Part shown: piece after piece, positions 39,258 to 49,169 of the stretch
How the letters are laid out: every line of letters begins with the position of its first letter
Position numbering within the stretch: the stretch's first letter is position 1
DNA from: Alicycliphilus denitrificans K601
GTDB lineage: Bacteria; Pseudomonadota; Gammaproteobacteria; Burkholderiales; Burkholderiaceae_C
Direction: 5' to 3'
Length of the DNA: 64,000 nt
Assembly: GCF_000204645.1 (NCBI RefSeq)
Contig: NC_015422.1
Span: 3,675,001 to 3,739,000, forward strand
Program-made: the position numbers and the translations under genes
The notes under the pieces: model-generated
Databases searched by the model: none
Seen by the model: the letters and a program-made list of their open reading frames with translations, nothing else
Told to the model about the DNA's origin: nothing

Positions 39258-39686
39258 TTACTCGATCGCCAGCCGCTGGGCCCTGGCGCCCTGCAGCTTG
39301 GGCAGCGTGAGCGTGAGCACGCCGTTGTCGTACCTGGCCTTGGCCTGGGCGGCGTCCACGTCCACGGGCAGCTGGAAGCTGCGCGCCACGGAGCCGAAGT
39401 AGCGCTCGCTGCGCAGCACCTTCTCGCCTTCCTTCTTCTCGTCGTGCTGGCGCACCTCGGCACGCAGGCTCACCACGTTGCCGTCGATGGAGACGTTGAT
39501 GTCCTCCTTGGGCACGCCCGGCACCTCGGCATGCACGGTGTAGGCGGCATCGTCCTCCTTCACGTCGATCTTGATCTGCGACGGCGCGGGCAGGCCGTCG
39601 CCATGCAGCGGACGCACATAGAAACCGGGTGCGAAATCCTTGAAGAAATCGTCGAACAGACTGCCACGGCTGACCAGCGAATTCAT
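39258..39686 (-). CDS. Hsp20 family small heat-shock protein
   Basis: 142 residues. Alpha-crystallin domain from about residue 38 to 135: KIDVKEDDAAYTVHAEVPGV, SLRAEVRQHDEKKEGEKVLR and the ERYFGSVARSFQLPVDVD, NGVLTLTLPK motifs. Holds unfolded proteins, forms oligomers. The ATG at 39686 follows AAGGAG by 7 bases. It is antisense to its neighbours, between an ABC ATPase and its permease. A sigma-32-type promoter lies upstream. Confidence 0.93.
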   Translation of the reverse strand: MNSLVSRGSLFDDFFKDFAPGFYVRPLHGDGLPAPSQIKIDVKEDDAAYTVHAEVPGVPKEDINVSIDGNVVSLRAEVRQHDEKKEGEKVLRSERYFGSVARSFQLPVDVDAAQAKARYDNGVLTLTLPKLQGARAQRLAIE

Positions 39687-39765
39687 GATGTAGCTCCTTC
39701 CTTGACACGATGAAAACAAAGACCCTCTGCGGGCCATCGGGCAGGCGGATCCTGCCTGCTGCACC

Positions 39766-39796
39766 CTATATAGGCCCCCAGCCCCGGGGGTTCAAG
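39766..39796 (-). promoter_or_regulatory. Heat-shock (sigma-32-type) promoter of hsp20
   Basis: On the minus strand CTTGAA (39791-39796) is followed 16 bases later by CCTATATAG (39766-39774). This fits the sigma-32 -35 element exactly and its -10 (CCCCATnT) in part, located ~80 bases upstream of the hsp20 start. Confidence 0.6.
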
Positions 39797-39866
39797 GGCC
39801 CGGAGCCCGGGGAGTTTGATGTGGCGCAAACCCGCGCGCGCCGCCATCGCGCCGCACAATCGGCCC

Positions 39867-42458
39867 ATGCTGCCCGCCCTTGTGCGCACCTTTTCCTGGC
39901 ACGAGCTGCGCCGCCACCCCTGGCGCAGCGCGGCCGCCGTGGCCGCGGTCATGCTGGGCGTGGCGCTGGGCTTCGCGGTGCACGTGATCAACGCCTCGGC
40001 GCTGGAGGAGTTCAGCCAGGCCGTGCGCGCGGTGGAGGGCCAGCCCGACCTGGAGCTGCGCGCCACGCGCGGCACGCTGCCCGAATCGCTCTACGGCCTG
40101 GTGGCGAAAGCGCCGCAGGTGCAGATCGCCAGCCCCTGGCTGGAGCTGCCCGTGCGTGCGCGCAGCAGCGCGGCGCGCGCCGGCGTGCCGCTGCGCGTGC
40201 TGGGCGCCGACACGCTGCTGCTGCCCGCCATGGCCCCGGCCCTGGCGCCGCGCGTGTCCGAGGGCGGCGACCGGCTGGCCATGCTGGCGCCGGCCACGGT
40301 GTTCCTCAACCCGGCGGCGCAGCAGGCGCTGGGCCTGGGCGCCATCGACGCACATACGCCGCCGATCACGCTACAGGCGGGCCTGGCCACGCACAGCGTG
40401 CGCGTGGCCGGCACGGTGGCCGCGGGCGGCCCGCCGCTGGTGCTGATGGACATAGGCGCGGCACAGGACCTGTTCGGCCGCGCGGGCGAGCTCACACGCA
40501 TAGACCTGCGGCTGCGCCCGGGCGGTACGCGCGCCGTGCTCGAACGCGCGCTGGCCGCCCTGCCCGGCTGGAGCGCGGGCGTGCAGTTCGCCGCGCCGCA
40601 GGACGCCGTGCAGCGCGTGGACAGCCTCTCGCGCGCCTACCGCGTCAACCTCACGGTGCTGGCCCTGGTGGCGCTGTTCACCGGCGCCTTCCTGGTGTTC
40701 TCGGTGCTCGCGCTCAGCGTGGCCCAGCGCGCGCCGCAGTTGGCGCTGCTGGCCGTGCTGGGCGCCACGCCGCGCGAACGGCTGGCACTGGTGCTGCTGG
40801 AGTCCGCTGCCCTGGGCCTGGCGGGCAGCGTGGCCGGCATCACCCTGGGCGCGGCCCTGGCGGCACTGGCGCTCAGGCTGCTCGGCGGCGACCTGGGCGG
40901 GGGCTACTTCGCGGGCGTGCAGCCGACGCTGCAGTGGAGCACGGCGGCCGCGCTGGTCTACGGCCTGCTGGGCGTGGCCGCGGCCCTGGCGGGCGGCTGG
41001 TGGCCGGCTCGCCAGGCGCAGCGCCTGCCGCCGGCGCAGACGCTCAAGGGCCTGGGCAGCCAAGGCGGGCGCGCCGGCCATCCCTGGGCCGGTATCTTCC
41101 TGATAGCTGCCAGCGCTTTGCTGGCAAGCGTTCCACCCATTTTCGGCATACCGCTTGCGGCCTATGTGGCGGTGGGCCTGCTGCTGGTCGGCGGCATGGC
41201 GCTGCTGCCCTGGCTGGTGCAGGCCCTGCTCGCGCGGCTGGCGCCGCTGGCCGCGGGCAGCACCCTGGCTTTATTGGCGCTGGAACGCGCGCGCCGCATG
41301 CCCGCCGGCGCCGCCGTGGCCGTGGGCGGCGTGGTCGCGGCCCTGAGCCTGGCCGTGGCCCTGACGGTGATGGTGACCAGCTTCCGCGGATCGGTCGGCC
41401 AGTGGCTCGACAGCGTGCTGCCCGCGCCGCTGTACCTGCGCGCCGCCGGCGTGGCAGGCGGCGACGAAGCCGCGGTGTTCCCGCCCGGCTTCACCGACGT
41501 CCTGGCCCGGCTGCCCGGCGTGGCGCGCGTGCAGGCGCTGCGCAGCAGCAGCGTGCAGCTGCAGGCCAGCCGCCCGGCCGTGGCGCTGCTGGCGCGGCCC
41601 CTGGGAGGCGACCCGGCCCGGGCCCTGCCACTGGTGGGCCCCGCCCTGCCCGTGCCGCCGGGGCGCGTGGGCGTGTACGTGAGCGAGGCGGCAGCCGACC
41701 TGTATGGCGCCAGGCCGGGCGCGGATTGGCCCGCTCTTTCAGAGACTTTCAGGCCCCCAGTGCTTGATGGACAATCGCCGGAAGCTACGTTTTTCATAGC
41801 AGGCGTGTGGCGCGACTACGTGCGCCAGCACGGCGCCATCGCGCTCGACAGCGAGGACTTCGCGCGCCTGACGGGCGACCGGCGCGCCAGCGACCTCGCG
41901 CTGTGGCCCACGCCGGGCACGGACGCCGATGCGCTGCGCGCCCAGGTGCTGGCCCGGGCGCGCCTGAACCTGGGCGAGGCGGCCGCCGCGGCGCTGGAGA
42001 TCACCTCGGCCGAGGCGATACGCGCGCGCTCGCTCGCTATCTTCGACCGCAGCTTCGCCGTCACCTATTGGCTGCAGGCCGTGGCCATCGCGATCGGGCT
42101 GTTCGGGGTCGCGGCCAGCTTCAGCGCCCAGGTGCTGGCGCGGCGCAAGGAGTTCGGGCTGCTGGTCCACCTGGGCCTGACGCGCCGGCAGATCCTGGCC
42201 GTGGTGGCCGGCGAGGGCGCGGCCTGGACGGCCGTGGGCGCGCTGGCCGGCCTGCTGCTGGGCCTGGCCGTGGCCGCGGTGCTGGTGCACGTGGTGAACC
42301 CGCAGAGCTTCCACTGGACCATGGACATGGCCCTGCCCTGGCCGCGCCTGGCGGCCCTGGCGGGCGCCGTGGTGGCGGTGGGCACGCTCACGGCCTGGCT
42401 CGCGGGCCGCCAGGCCGCGGGGCGGGATGCGGTGATGGCCGTGAAGGAAGACTGGTAG
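39867..42458 (+). CDS. FtsX-type ABC transporter permease (AttF/LolC-like)
   Basis: 863 residues. Cytosolic N-terminus SWHELRRHPWRSAA, first membrane helix ~27-48, large periplasmic domain, three helices near residues 255-385, a fourth group near 405-470, another periplasmic domain, and three C-terminal helices (~740-855): a double FtsX-like permease of the AttF/AttG or MacB-like type. Works with the LolD-like ATPase upstream to move lipids, lipoproteins or peptides across or out of the inner membrane. Start at 39867 gives the usual N-terminus. Two repeat copies are translated inside it (41098-41155 and 41738-41802). Confidence 0.9.
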   Translation: MLPALVRTFSWHELRRHPWRSAAAVAAVMLGVALGFAVHVINASALEEFSQAVRAVEGQPDLELRATRGTLPESLYGLVAKAPQVQIASPWLELPVRARSSAARAGVPLRVLGADTLLLPAMAPALAPRVSEGGDRLAMLAPATVFLNPAAQQALGLGAIDAHTPPITLQAGLATHSVRVAGTVAAGGPPLVLMDIGAAQDLFGRAGELTRIDLRLRPGGTRAVLERALAALPGWSAGVQFAAPQDAVQRVDSLSRAYRVNLTVLALVALFTGAFLVFSVLALSVAQRAPQLALLAVLGATPRERLALVLLESAALGLAGSVAGITLGAALAALALRLLGGDLGGGYFAGVQPTLQWSTAAALVYGLLGVAAALAGGWWPARQAQRLPPAQTLKGLGSQGGRAGHPWAGIFLIAASALLASVPPIFGIPLAAYVAVGLLLVGGMALLPWLVQALLARLAPLAAGSTLALLALERARRMPAGAAVAVGGVVAALSLAVALTVMVTSFRGSVGQWLDSVLPAPLYLRAAGVAGGDEAAVFPPGFTDVLARLPGVARVQALRSSSVQLQASRPAVALLARPLGGDPARALPLVGPALPVPPGRVGVYVSEAAADLYGARPGADWPALSETFRPPVLDGQSPEATFFIAGVWRDYVRQHGAIALDSEDFARLTGDRRASDLALWPTPGTDADALRAQVLARARLNLGEAAAAALEITSAEAIRARSLAIFDRSFAVTYWLQAVAIAIGLFGVAASFSAQVLARRKEFGLLVHLGLTRRQILAVVAGEGAAWTAVGALAGLLLGLAVAAVLVHVVNPQSFHWTMDMALPWPRLAALAGAVVAVGTLTAWLAGRQAAGRDAVMAVKEDW
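41098..41155 (-). repeat. Interspersed repeat in the FtsX-type gene, copy 7
   Basis: CTGATAGCTGCCAGCGCTTT and GCTGGCAAGCG are the family core in reverse orientation, encoding IAASALLASVPPIFG in a segment between helices. The frame is kept. Confidence 0.6.
41738..41802 (+). repeat. Interspersed repeat in the FtsX-type gene, copy 8
   Basis: GACTTTCAGGCCCCCAGTGC, TTGATGGACAATCGCCGGAA and GCTACGTTTTTCATAG align with the family in forward orientation. It is translated as SETFRPPVLDGQSPEATFFI in the periplasmic domain, with the frame kept. Confidence 0.7.
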
Positions 42459-42476
42459 GGCCGCACAATAGGCACC

Positions 42477-43547
42477 ATGCCCACCATCACCACTCCCGCC
42501 CACGACAGCTGGCTGCACGGGGCCATCGCCCGCATCGAGGCCGACTACCAGCGCAGCGCCGACACGCACCTGATCCCCTTGCCGCTGCCCACGTTCTCGG
42601 AGGCCGGCATCGACCTGTACCTCAAGGACGAGTCCACCCACCCCACGGGCAGCCTCAAGCACCGCCTCGCGCGCTCGCTGTTCCTGTACGCGCTGTGCAA
42701 CGGCTGGGTGGACGAGGGCTCCACCATCGTCGAGGCGTCGAGCGGCTCCACCGCCGTGAGCGAGGCCTACTTCGCGCGCCTGCTGGGCCTGCCCTTCGTG
42801 GCCGTGATGCCGCGCAGCACCTCGGCCGAGAAGATCGCGCTGATCGAGTTCTACGGCGGGCGCTGCCATTTCGTGGAGAGCGCGGGCGAGGTGTACGAGG
42901 CCGCGCACGCCGTGGCCGCGCAGACGGGCGGCCACTACATGGACCAGTTCACCTACGCCGAGCGCGCCACCGACTGGCGTGGCAACAACAACATCGCCGA
43001 GAGCATGTTCAGCCAGATGCAGCGCGAGCGCCACCCCGTCCCGCGCTGGATCGTGGTGGGCGCGGGCACGGGCGGCACGAGCGCGACGATAGGCCGCTAC
43101 GTGCGCTACCAGCGGCACGCCACGCAGGTGTGCGTGGCGGACCCGGCCGGCTCGGTGTTCGGCGCCTACCACCGCACGGGCGACGCCCTGCTGACCGCCC
43201 CCGGCTCGCGCATCGAGGGCATAGGCCGGCCGCGCGTGGAGCCGAGCTTCATCCGCACCCTGGTCGACCGCATGGAGGAGGTGCAGGACGTGGACTCCAT
43301 CGCCGCCATGCGCGCGCTGTCCACGCTCCTGGGCCGGCGCGTAGGGCCGTCCACCGGCACCAACTTCGTCGCCATGCTGACGCTGGCGCAGCAAATGCGC
43401 GCACGCGGCGAGCAGGGCTCCATCCTCTCGCTGCTGTGCGACGCGGGCGAGCGCTACCTGCCCACCTACCATGACGCGGCCTGGGTGCGGCGCTGCATGG
43501 GCGACTGCGCGGCGGCCGAGCAGCGGCTGCGGGCGCTGCTGGCTTGA
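42477..43547 (+). CDS. PLP-dependent cysteine synthase family protein (Cds1-like L-cysteine desulfhydrase)
   Basis: 356 residues. PLP lysine Lys61 in [12 protein letters not shown], phosphate-binding [28 protein letters not shown] and a C-terminal [12 protein letters not shown]. The [20 protein letters not shown] form matches Cds1-type enzymes, which break L-cysteine to sulfide, pyruvate and ammonia, rather than biosynthetic CysK. Cytosolic. It lies between the permease and the lipocalin-like gene, overlapping the latter by 4 bases (TTGA). Confidence 0.85.
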   Translation: MPTITTPAHDSWLHGAIARIEADYQRSADTHLIPLPLPTFSEAGIDLYLKDESTHPTGSLKHRLARSLFLYALCNGWVDEGSTIVEASSGSTAVSEAYFARLLGLPFVAVMPRSTSAEKIALIEFYGGRCHFVESAGEVYEAAHAVAAQTGGHYMDQFTYAERATDWRGNNNIAESMFSQMQRERHPVPRWIVVGAGTGGTSATIGRYVRYQRHATQVCVADPAGSVFGAYHRTGDALLTAPGSRIEGIGRPRVEPSFIRTLVDRMEEVQDVDSIAAMRALSTLLGRRVGPSTGTNFVAMLTLAQQMRARGEQGSILSLLCDAGERYLPTYHDAAWVRRCMGDCAAAEQRLRALLA

Positions 43548-44638
43548 TAGCCCGCCGCGCGCTGCTGGCGCTGGGCGCATTCGGCGCCCTGGGCGGGCGT
43601 GCCCGCGCGCTGCCCGCGCGCACCCTGGCCTTTCCGCGCGACCACGGCAGCCATCCCGACCTGCGCACCGAATGGTGGTACATCACCGGCCAGGCGCGCG
43701 CCGACGGGCGGCTGTGGGGCTTCCAGATCACGTTCTTCCGCTCGCGCGTCGATGCCGCGCAGGGCCTGCGTTCGGCCTTCGCGGCGCGCCAGCTCATCTT
43801 CGCCCATGCCGCGCTGACCGACGTGCAGGGCGGGCGGCAACTGCACGACCAGCGCATCGCGCGCGCGGGCTTCGGCATTGCGCAGGCGCTGGAGGGCGAC
43901 ACCGACATCCGCCTGCGCGACTGGTCGCTGCTGCGCCGGCCCGCCCCCCTGCCCGGCGCGAGCCGCTACGAGATCCGCGCCCAGGCCGACGGCTTCGCGC
44001 TGGAGCTGGACTGCGCCAGCACCCAGCCCGTCCTGCTGCAGGGCGATGCCGGCCTGTCGCGCAAGGGGCCCGGGCCGGAGCAGGCCAGCTACTACTACAG
44101 CCAGCCGCAGCTGGCGGTGACGGGCGCCATCACGCTCGGCGGCCGCCGCATGGCCGTGGCCGACGCGGGCGCGCACGACAACCGCGCCTGGATGGACCAC
44201 GAGTGGAGCGAGGCGCTGATGGCGCCCGATGCCGTGGGCTGGGACTGGATCGGCATGAACCTGCGCGACGGCGCCGCGCTCACCGCCTTCCAGCTGCGGC
44301 GCGCCGACGGCAGCGCGCTGTGGGCCGGCGGCTCCTGGCGGCGCGCGGGCGAATCCCGCGCAGAGGTCTTCGGCCCGCAGACGGTGTTGTTCACGCCGCT
44401 GCGCCGCTGGCGCAGCCCGGGCAGCGGCGCGCTCTACCCCGTGGAGTGGCGCGTGGACACGCCCGCCGGGCGCTTCGGCGTGCAGGCGCTGCTCGACGCG
44501 CAGGAGCTCGACAGCCGGGGCTCCACGGGCGCGATCTACTGGGAAGGCTTGAGCCTGCTGCGCGACGAGGCCGGGCGCGAACTGGGGCGCGGCTACCTGG
44601 AGATGACGGGCTACGCGCAGCGGCTGCGGCTGGGTTGA
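43544..44638 (+). CDS. Lipocalin-like (AttH / carotenoid 1,2-hydratase family) exported protein
   Basis: 364 residues. Signal-like start with [19 protein letters not shown]. Body has [49 protein letters not shown] and [12 protein letters not shown], the CrtC/AttH fold of two lipocalin-like barrels. Such proteins accompany AttE/F ABC systems and handle lipid-like ligands in the periplasm; carotenoid hydration is unlikely without crt genes. The start is TTG at 43544, overlapping the upstream stop; no ATG or GTG gives the signal region. Confidence 0.82.
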   Translation: MIARRALLALGAFGALGGRARALPARTLAFPRDHGSHPDLRTEWWYITGQARADGRLWGFQITFFRSRVDAAQGLRSAFAARQLIFAHAALTDVQGGRQLHDQRIARAGFGIAQALEGDTDIRLRDWSLLRRPAPLPGASRYEIRAQADGFALELDCASTQPVLLQGDAGLSRKGPGPEQASYYYSQPQLAVTGAITLGGRRMAVADAGAHDNRAWMDHEWSEALMAPDAVGWDWIGMNLRDGAALTAFQLRRADGSALWAGGSWRRAGESRAEVFGPQTVLFTPLRRWRSPGSGALYPVEWRVDTPAGRFGVQALLDAQELDSRGSTGAIYWEGLSLLRDEAGRELGRGYLEMTGYAQRLRLG

Positions 44639-44641
44639 GCG

Positions 44642-44675
44642 CTGAAAAAAAAGAAAGGCCATGCAGGGCATGGCC
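44642..44675 (-). terminator. Rho-independent terminator of the liv operon
   Basis: GGCCATGC (44657-44664) and GCATGGCC (44668-44675) form an 8 bp stem with a 3-base loop. On the minus strand it is followed by TTTCTTTTTTTTC, a good U-tract. It ends the livG-to-livM transcript and lies in the convergent gap with the lipocalin-like gene. Confidence 0.9.
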
Positions 44676-44695
44676 AGGTCATGTGCCGAGTCAGG

Positions 44696-45697
44696 TCAAT
44701 GAGAGCCGCCGCCCCCGGCGCCGCGCCGCTCCAGCCAGGCGATGATCTCGCCCATGATGCCGCGGCGGAAGGCCAGCACGCAGACCACGAAGATCAGGCC
44801 CGTGACGATGGTGACCGACTCGCCCAGGGTGTTGAACCAGTCGATCGTCGTCAGGCTGGCCAGCAGGTTGCCCAGCTCGCCGATCTTGTTCTCCAGCGCC
44901 ACCACCACGGCGGCGCCGACCAGCGGGCCGCTCAGGGTGCCCATGCCACCCACCAGCGTCATCAGCACCACGTGGCCCGAGGCGCTCCAGTGCACGTCCG
45001 ACAGCGTGGCGAAGCCCAGCACCAGCGTCTTGAGCGCGCCGGCCAGCCCCGCGATGGCGGCCGAGATCACGAAGGCCAGCAGCTTGAAGCGGTTGGTGTC
45101 GTAGCCCAGCGAGGTGGCGCGCGGCTCGTTCTCCTTGATGCCCCTGAGCACCTGGCCGAACGGCGAGTCGATGGTGCGCACGATGAGCAGGAAGGCCAGC
45201 ACCACGATGACCAGGCACACGTAGTACATGGTCATGTCGCTGGACAGGTCCAGCACGCCGAAGAGCTTACCGCGCGGCACGCCCTGCAGCCCGTCCTCGC
45301 CGCCCGTGAAGGGCAGCTGCAGCGCCGCGAAGAACAGCATCTGCGCCAGGGCCAGCGTGATCATGGTGGCGTAGATGCCCTGGCGGCGGATGGTGAACCA
45401 GCCCATCACCAGGCCCAGGGCAGCGCCCGACAGCAGGCCGGCGAGCAGCCCCAGCTCGGGCGTGGCGCCCCAGACCTTGACCGCATGGCCCGTCACGTAG
45501 GCCGCGCCGCCCAGGAAGGCCGCGTGGCCGAAGGACAGCAGGCCCGTGTAGCCCAGCAGCAGGTTGAAGGCCGAGGCGAACAGCGCGAAGCACAGGAGCT
45601 TCATCACGAACACGGGGTAGGCGCCCAGGAAAGGCGCGGCGATCAGGGCGAGCAGCAGCAGGCCATAACCGACGGGGGCAAATTTCTTGACGTTCAT
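44696..45697 (-). CDS. livM: Branched-chain amino-acid-type ABC transporter permease LivM
   Basis: 333 residues, about nine membrane helices. SAFNLLLGYTGLLSFGHAAFLG, WFTIRRQGIYATMITLALAQ, LRGIKENEPRATSLGYDTNR, and VVLMTLVGGMGTLSGPLVGA are LivM blocks. Works with LivH, LivG, LivF and two binding proteins. ATG at 45697 follows AGGGG by 8-9 bases; GTG at 45706 is a weaker choice. Last gene of the operon. Substrate may be branched-chain amino acids or aromatic/other carboxylates. Confidence 0.93.
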   Translation of the reverse strand: MNVKKFAPVGYGLLLLALIAAPFLGAYPVFVMKLLCFALFASAFNLLLGYTGLLSFGHAAFLGGAAYVTGHAVKVWGATPELGLLAGLLSGAALGLVMGWFTIRRQGIYATMITLALAQMLFFAALQLPFTGGEDGLQGVPRGKLFGVLDLSSDMTMYYVCLVIVVLAFLLIVRTIDSPFGQVLRGIKENEPRATSLGYDTNRFKLLAFVISAAIAGLAGALKTLVLGFATLSDVHWSASGHVVLMTLVGGMGTLSGPLVGAAVVVALENKIGELGNLLASLTTIDWFNTLGESVTIVTGLIFVVCVLAFRRGIMGEIIAWLERRGAGGGGSH

Positions 45698-45715
45698 GTG
45701 GTTCACCCCTGCGGC

Positions 45716-46600
45716 TTATTTCTCTTTGCCGAACAGGCCGGCGGGGCGGATGAGCAAAACAATGGCCATGATGACGAACACCACGGTGGAAGACGCCTCG
45801 GGGTAGAAGACCTTGGTGAAGCCCTCGATCACGCCCAGGCCCAGGCCCGTGAGAATGGAGCCCATGATGGAGCCCATGCCGCCGATCACCACCACGGCGA
45901 ACACCACGATGATCAGGTTCTGGCCCATGAGCGGCGTGACCTGGTACACGGGCGCCGCCAGCACGCCGGCGAAGGCCGCCAGCGCCGCGCCGAAGGCGTA
46001 GGTCAGCGTGATCATCACGGGCACGTTGACGCCGAAGGCCTCGACCAGGCGCGGGTTCTCGGTGCCGGCGCGCAGGTAGGCGCCGAGCTTGGTCTTCTCG
46101 ATCACGTACCAGGTGGCGATGCACACCACGATGGAGGCCACCACCACCCAGGCGCGGTAGTTGGGCAGGATCATGAAGCCCAGGTTGGTCGCGCCCTCGA
46201 GCAGCTCGGGCGTGTCGTAGCCCAGGCCCGAGACGCCGTAGATGGAGCGGAAGACCCCCTCGATCACCATGGTCAGCCCGAGCGTGAGCAGCAGGCCGTA
46301 CAGGTGGTCGAGCTTGTAGATCCAGCGCAGCAGCAGCCGCTCCAAGACGACGCCGAACACGCCCACCAGCAGCGGCGCGGCAATCAGCATCACCCAGTAG
46401 TTGACGCCGAAGTAGTTCATGGCCATCCAGGTGATCAGCGCCCCCAGCATGAACAGCGCGCCATGCGCGAAATTGATCACGTTGAGCAAGCCGAAGATCA
46501 CGGCCAGCCCCAGACTGAGGATCGCGTAGAACGAGCCATTGACCAGCCCCAGAAGGAGCTGGCTCAACATGGCCGGCATTGAGACACCAAAGATTTCCAT
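45716..46600 (-). CDS. livH: Branched-chain amino-acid-type ABC transporter permease LivH
   Basis: 294 residues. LVNGSFYAILSLGLAVIFGL, NVINFAHGALFMLGA, YGLLLTLGLTMVIEGVFRS and GIMGSI-type loop VVVIGGMGSIMGSILTGLGL mark LivH. Channel half that pairs with LivM; 18 bases separate their genes. ATG at 46600 chosen over the TTG three codons upstream. Confidence 0.94.
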   Translation of the reverse strand: MEIFGVSMPAMLSQLLLGLVNGSFYAILSLGLAVIFGLLNVINFAHGALFMLGALITWMAMNYFGVNYWVMLIAAPLLVGVFGVVLERLLLRWIYKLDHLYGLLLTLGLTMVIEGVFRSIYGVSGLGYDTPELLEGATNLGFMILPNYRAWVVVASIVVCIATWYVIEKTKLGAYLRAGTENPRLVEAFGVNVPVMITLTYAFGAALAAFAGVLAAPVYQVTPLMGQNLIIVVFAVVVIGGMGSIMGSILTGLGLGVIEGFTKVFYPEASSTVVFVIMAIVLLIRPAGLFGKEK

Positions 46601-46646
46601 TTGAACCAAACGCTACGGTGGAGGAGTGGGGTCGGTCAGCGCGCCA

Positions 46647-47846
46647 TTACTTCCACAGCGCGCACTTGCTCTCGGCCTTGGTGGTGAACACCTCTTCGCC
46701 GGGCAGCTTCTTGACGATCTTGTAGTAGTCCCAGGTGCCCTTGGACTCCTTGGGCGCCTTGACCTGCACCAGGTACATGTCGTGCACGTAGCGGCCGTCG
46801 GGGCGGATCTGGCCCTTGGCGAAGAAGTCGTCCATCTTCATGCCGCGCCATGCGGCCATGACCTTGTCGGCATCGGTGGTGCCGGCAGCCTGCACGGCCT
46901 TGAGGTAGTTCATCGTTGCCGAGTAGTCGGCCGCCTGGATCTCCGTGGGGCGGCGCTTGGTCTTCGCCATGAACTTGTCGGCGAACTTGCGCGAGGCGTC
47001 GTCCATGTCCCAGTACCAGCTGGTGACGAACTGCATGCCCTCGGTGTTCTTCAGGCCCAGGCTGTGGATGTCGCTGTAGAAGACCAGCAGCGGCGTCACC
47101 TTCATGGTCTTGCCGATGCCGAATTCCTTGGCCGCCTTGATGGTGTTGATGGTGTCGCCGCCCGCGTTGGCCAGCGCCAGCACCTGGGCCTTGGAGTTCT
47201 GCGCCTGCAGCAGGAAGGACGAGAAGTCCGACGCGTTGAGCGGATGGCGCACCGCTCCGACCACGGTGCCGCCCTTGTCCTTCACCACCTTGGAGGCATC
47301 GGCCTCCATCGCGTGGCCGAAGGCGTAGTCGGCCGTCAGGAAGAACCAGCTCTTGTCCCCGTTGGCGACCATGGCGCCGGCCGAGCCCTTGGACAGCGCC
47401 ACGGTGTCGTAAGCGTAGTGCACGGTGTAGGGCGTGCACTGCTCGTTGGTCAGCGCCGAGGACGCCGCGCCATTGTTGATCATCACGCGCTTCTTCTCCT
47501 CGGCGACCTTGGCCAGCGCCAGGGCGGTGCCGGAGTTGGTGCCGCTGAAGATCATCGTCAGGCCCTGGGTGTCGATCCACTCGCGCGCCTTGCTGGCGGC
47601 GATGTCTGCCTTGTTCTGGTGGTCCGCGCTCATGAGCTCGATGGGCATGCCGAGCACCTTGCCGCCGAAGTCGTCGATGGCCATCTGGATGGCCGTCGCC
47701 CCGTACTTGCCTTCGAGGTCGGCGTAGAGGCTGGACATGTCGGAGATGTAGCCGATCTTGACCTTGTCCTGCGCCTGGGCCGGCGCCGCCATGAGCCCTG
47801 CGACGCCGAGCACGGCGGCCGCCAATGTCGTGAGTTTCGCCTTCAT
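46647..47846 (-). CDS. Liv-type periplasmic substrate-binding protein, copy 1
   Basis: 399 residues, signal peptide ~25 ending AQAQ. Peripla_BP_6 pattern: KVKIGYISDMSSLYADLEGK, LMSADHQNKADIAASKAREW, IFSGTNSGTALALAKVAEEK, YTVHYAYDTVALSKGS. C-terminal CALWK. It is a near-duplicate of the next gene. Delivers substrate to LivHM. Ligand is not evident; relatives bind amino acids or aromatic acids. Confidence 0.93.
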   Translation of the reverse strand: MKAKLTTLAAAVLGVAGLMAAPAQAQDKVKIGYISDMSSLYADLEGKYGATAIQMAIDDFGGKVLGMPIELMSADHQNKADIAASKAREWIDTQGLTMIFSGTNSGTALALAKVAEEKKRVMINNGAASSALTNEQCTPYTVHYAYDTVALSKGSAGAMVANGDKSWFFLTADYAFGHAMEADASKVVKDKGGTVVGAVRHPLNASDFSSFLLQAQNSKAQVLALANAGGDTINTIKAAKEFGIGKTMKVTPLLVFYSDIHSLGLKNTEGMQFVTSWYWDMDDASRKFADKFMAKTKRRPTEIQAADYSATMNYLKAVQAAGTTDADKVMAAWRGMKMDDFFAKGQIRPDGRYVHDMYLVQVKAPKESKGTWDYYKIVKKLPGEEVFTTKAESKCALWK

Positions 47847-47917
47847 GTCCTGTCTCCTGTGTCGTTCATGTTCTTGCCTTCAACGCCGGGTACGGCCCCG
47901 GGGGGCCGTGGCCCGGT

Positions 47918-49120
47918 TCACTTCCACAAGGCGCACTTGCTCTCGGCCTTGGTGGTGAACACCTGGTCGCCTGGCAGCTTGGCCACGACCTTGTAGTAGT
48001 CCCAGGGCTCCTTGGATTCGGCGGGCGACTTCACCTGCATCAGGTACATGTCGTGCACGAAGCGGCCGTCGGGGCGGATGACGCCCTTGGCGTAGAAGTC
48101 GTCGATCGGGGTGGACTTGAGCTTGGCCATCACCTTGTCTGCATCGGTGGTGCCGGCAGCCTGCACGGCCTTGAGGTAGTTCATCGTGGCCGAGTAGTCA
48201 GCGGCATGGATGTCCGTGGGCATGCGCTTGGTCTTGGCGAAGAACTTCTTGCCGAACGCGCGCGTCTGGTCGTTGAGGTTCCAGTCCCAGCTCGTGGTCA
48301 GCAGCAGGCCCTCGGTGTTCTTCAGGCCCAGGCTGTGGATGTCGGTAATGAACACCAGCAGGCCGGCCATCTTCATGGTCTTGGTGATGCCGAACTCCTT
48401 GGCCGCCTTGATGGCGTTGATGGTGTCGCCGCCCGCGTTGGCCAGGCCCAGGATCTGCGCCTTGGAGTTCTGCGCCTGCAGCAGGAAGGACGAGAAGTCG
48501 GATGCGTTCAGCGGATGCCTGACGCTGCCCAGCACGCGGCCGCCGTTTTCCTTCACCACCTTGGCGGTATCGGCCTCCAGCGCTGCGCCGAAGGCATAGT
48601 CGGCCGTCAGGAAGAACCAGTCCTTGCCGCCCTGCTTGACCACGGCGCTGCCCGTGCCCTTGGCCAGGGCCACGGTGTCGTAGGCGTAGTGCACGGTGTA
48701 GGGGCTGCACTGCTCGTTGGTCAGCGCCGAGGAGCCCGCGCCGTTGACCAGGAAGACGCGCTTTTTCTCGTCCGCGATCTTGGCCATGGCCAACGCCGTG
48801 CCGGAGTTGGTGCCGCCGAACAGCATGGTCAGGCCCTGGGTGTCGATCCACTCGCGCGCCTTGCTGGCGGCGATGTCGGCCTTGTTCTGGTGGTCAGCCG
48901 AGAGCAGCTCGATGGGCTTGCCGAGCACCTTGCCGCCAAAGTCGTCGATGGCCATCTGGATGGCCAGGGCGCCGTTCTTGCCCTCCACGTCGGCGTAGAG
49001 GCTGGACATGTCGGTAATGAAGCCGATCTTGACCTTATCCTGCGCATGCGCCTGCATGGCCGACAGGCCCAGGCCCGCCATCCCAAGCATCGTCACCAGG
49101 GTCTTGAGTGTCTTTTGCAT
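47918..49120 (-). CDS. Liv-type periplasmic substrate-binding protein, copy 2
   Basis: 400 residues, signal peptide ~26 ending AHAQ. Same pattern as copy 1: KVKIGFITDMSSLYADVEGK, LLSADHQNKADIAASKAREW, C-terminal ESKCALWK, clearly a tandem duplicate. The copies differ mainly in the middle and in residues that may face the ligand. ATG at 49120 follows GGAGG by 6 bases. Two binding proteins for one channel would widen its substrate range. Confidence 0.93.
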   Translation of the reverse strand: MQKTLKTLVTMLGMAGLGLSAMQAHAQDKVKIGFITDMSSLYADVEGKNGALAIQMAIDDFGGKVLGKPIELLSADHQNKADIAASKAREWIDTQGLTMLFGGTNSGTALAMAKIADEKKRVFLVNGAGSSALTNEQCSPYTVHYAYDTVALAKGTGSAVVKQGGKDWFFLTADYAFGAALEADTAKVVKENGGRVLGSVRHPLNASDFSSFLLQAQNSKAQILGLANAGGDTINAIKAAKEFGITKTMKMAGLLVFITDIHSLGLKNTEGLLLTTSWDWNLNDQTRAFGKKFFAKTKRMPTDIHAADYSATMNYLKAVQAAGTTDADKVMAKLKSTPIDDFYAKGVIRPDGRFVHDMYLMQVKSPAESKEPWDYYKVVAKLPGDQVFTTKAESKCALWK

Positions 49121-49169
49121 CGTTGCCTCCTTCAGGGTCAGAAATGGGAACATGGGGAACCGGCGCGGC

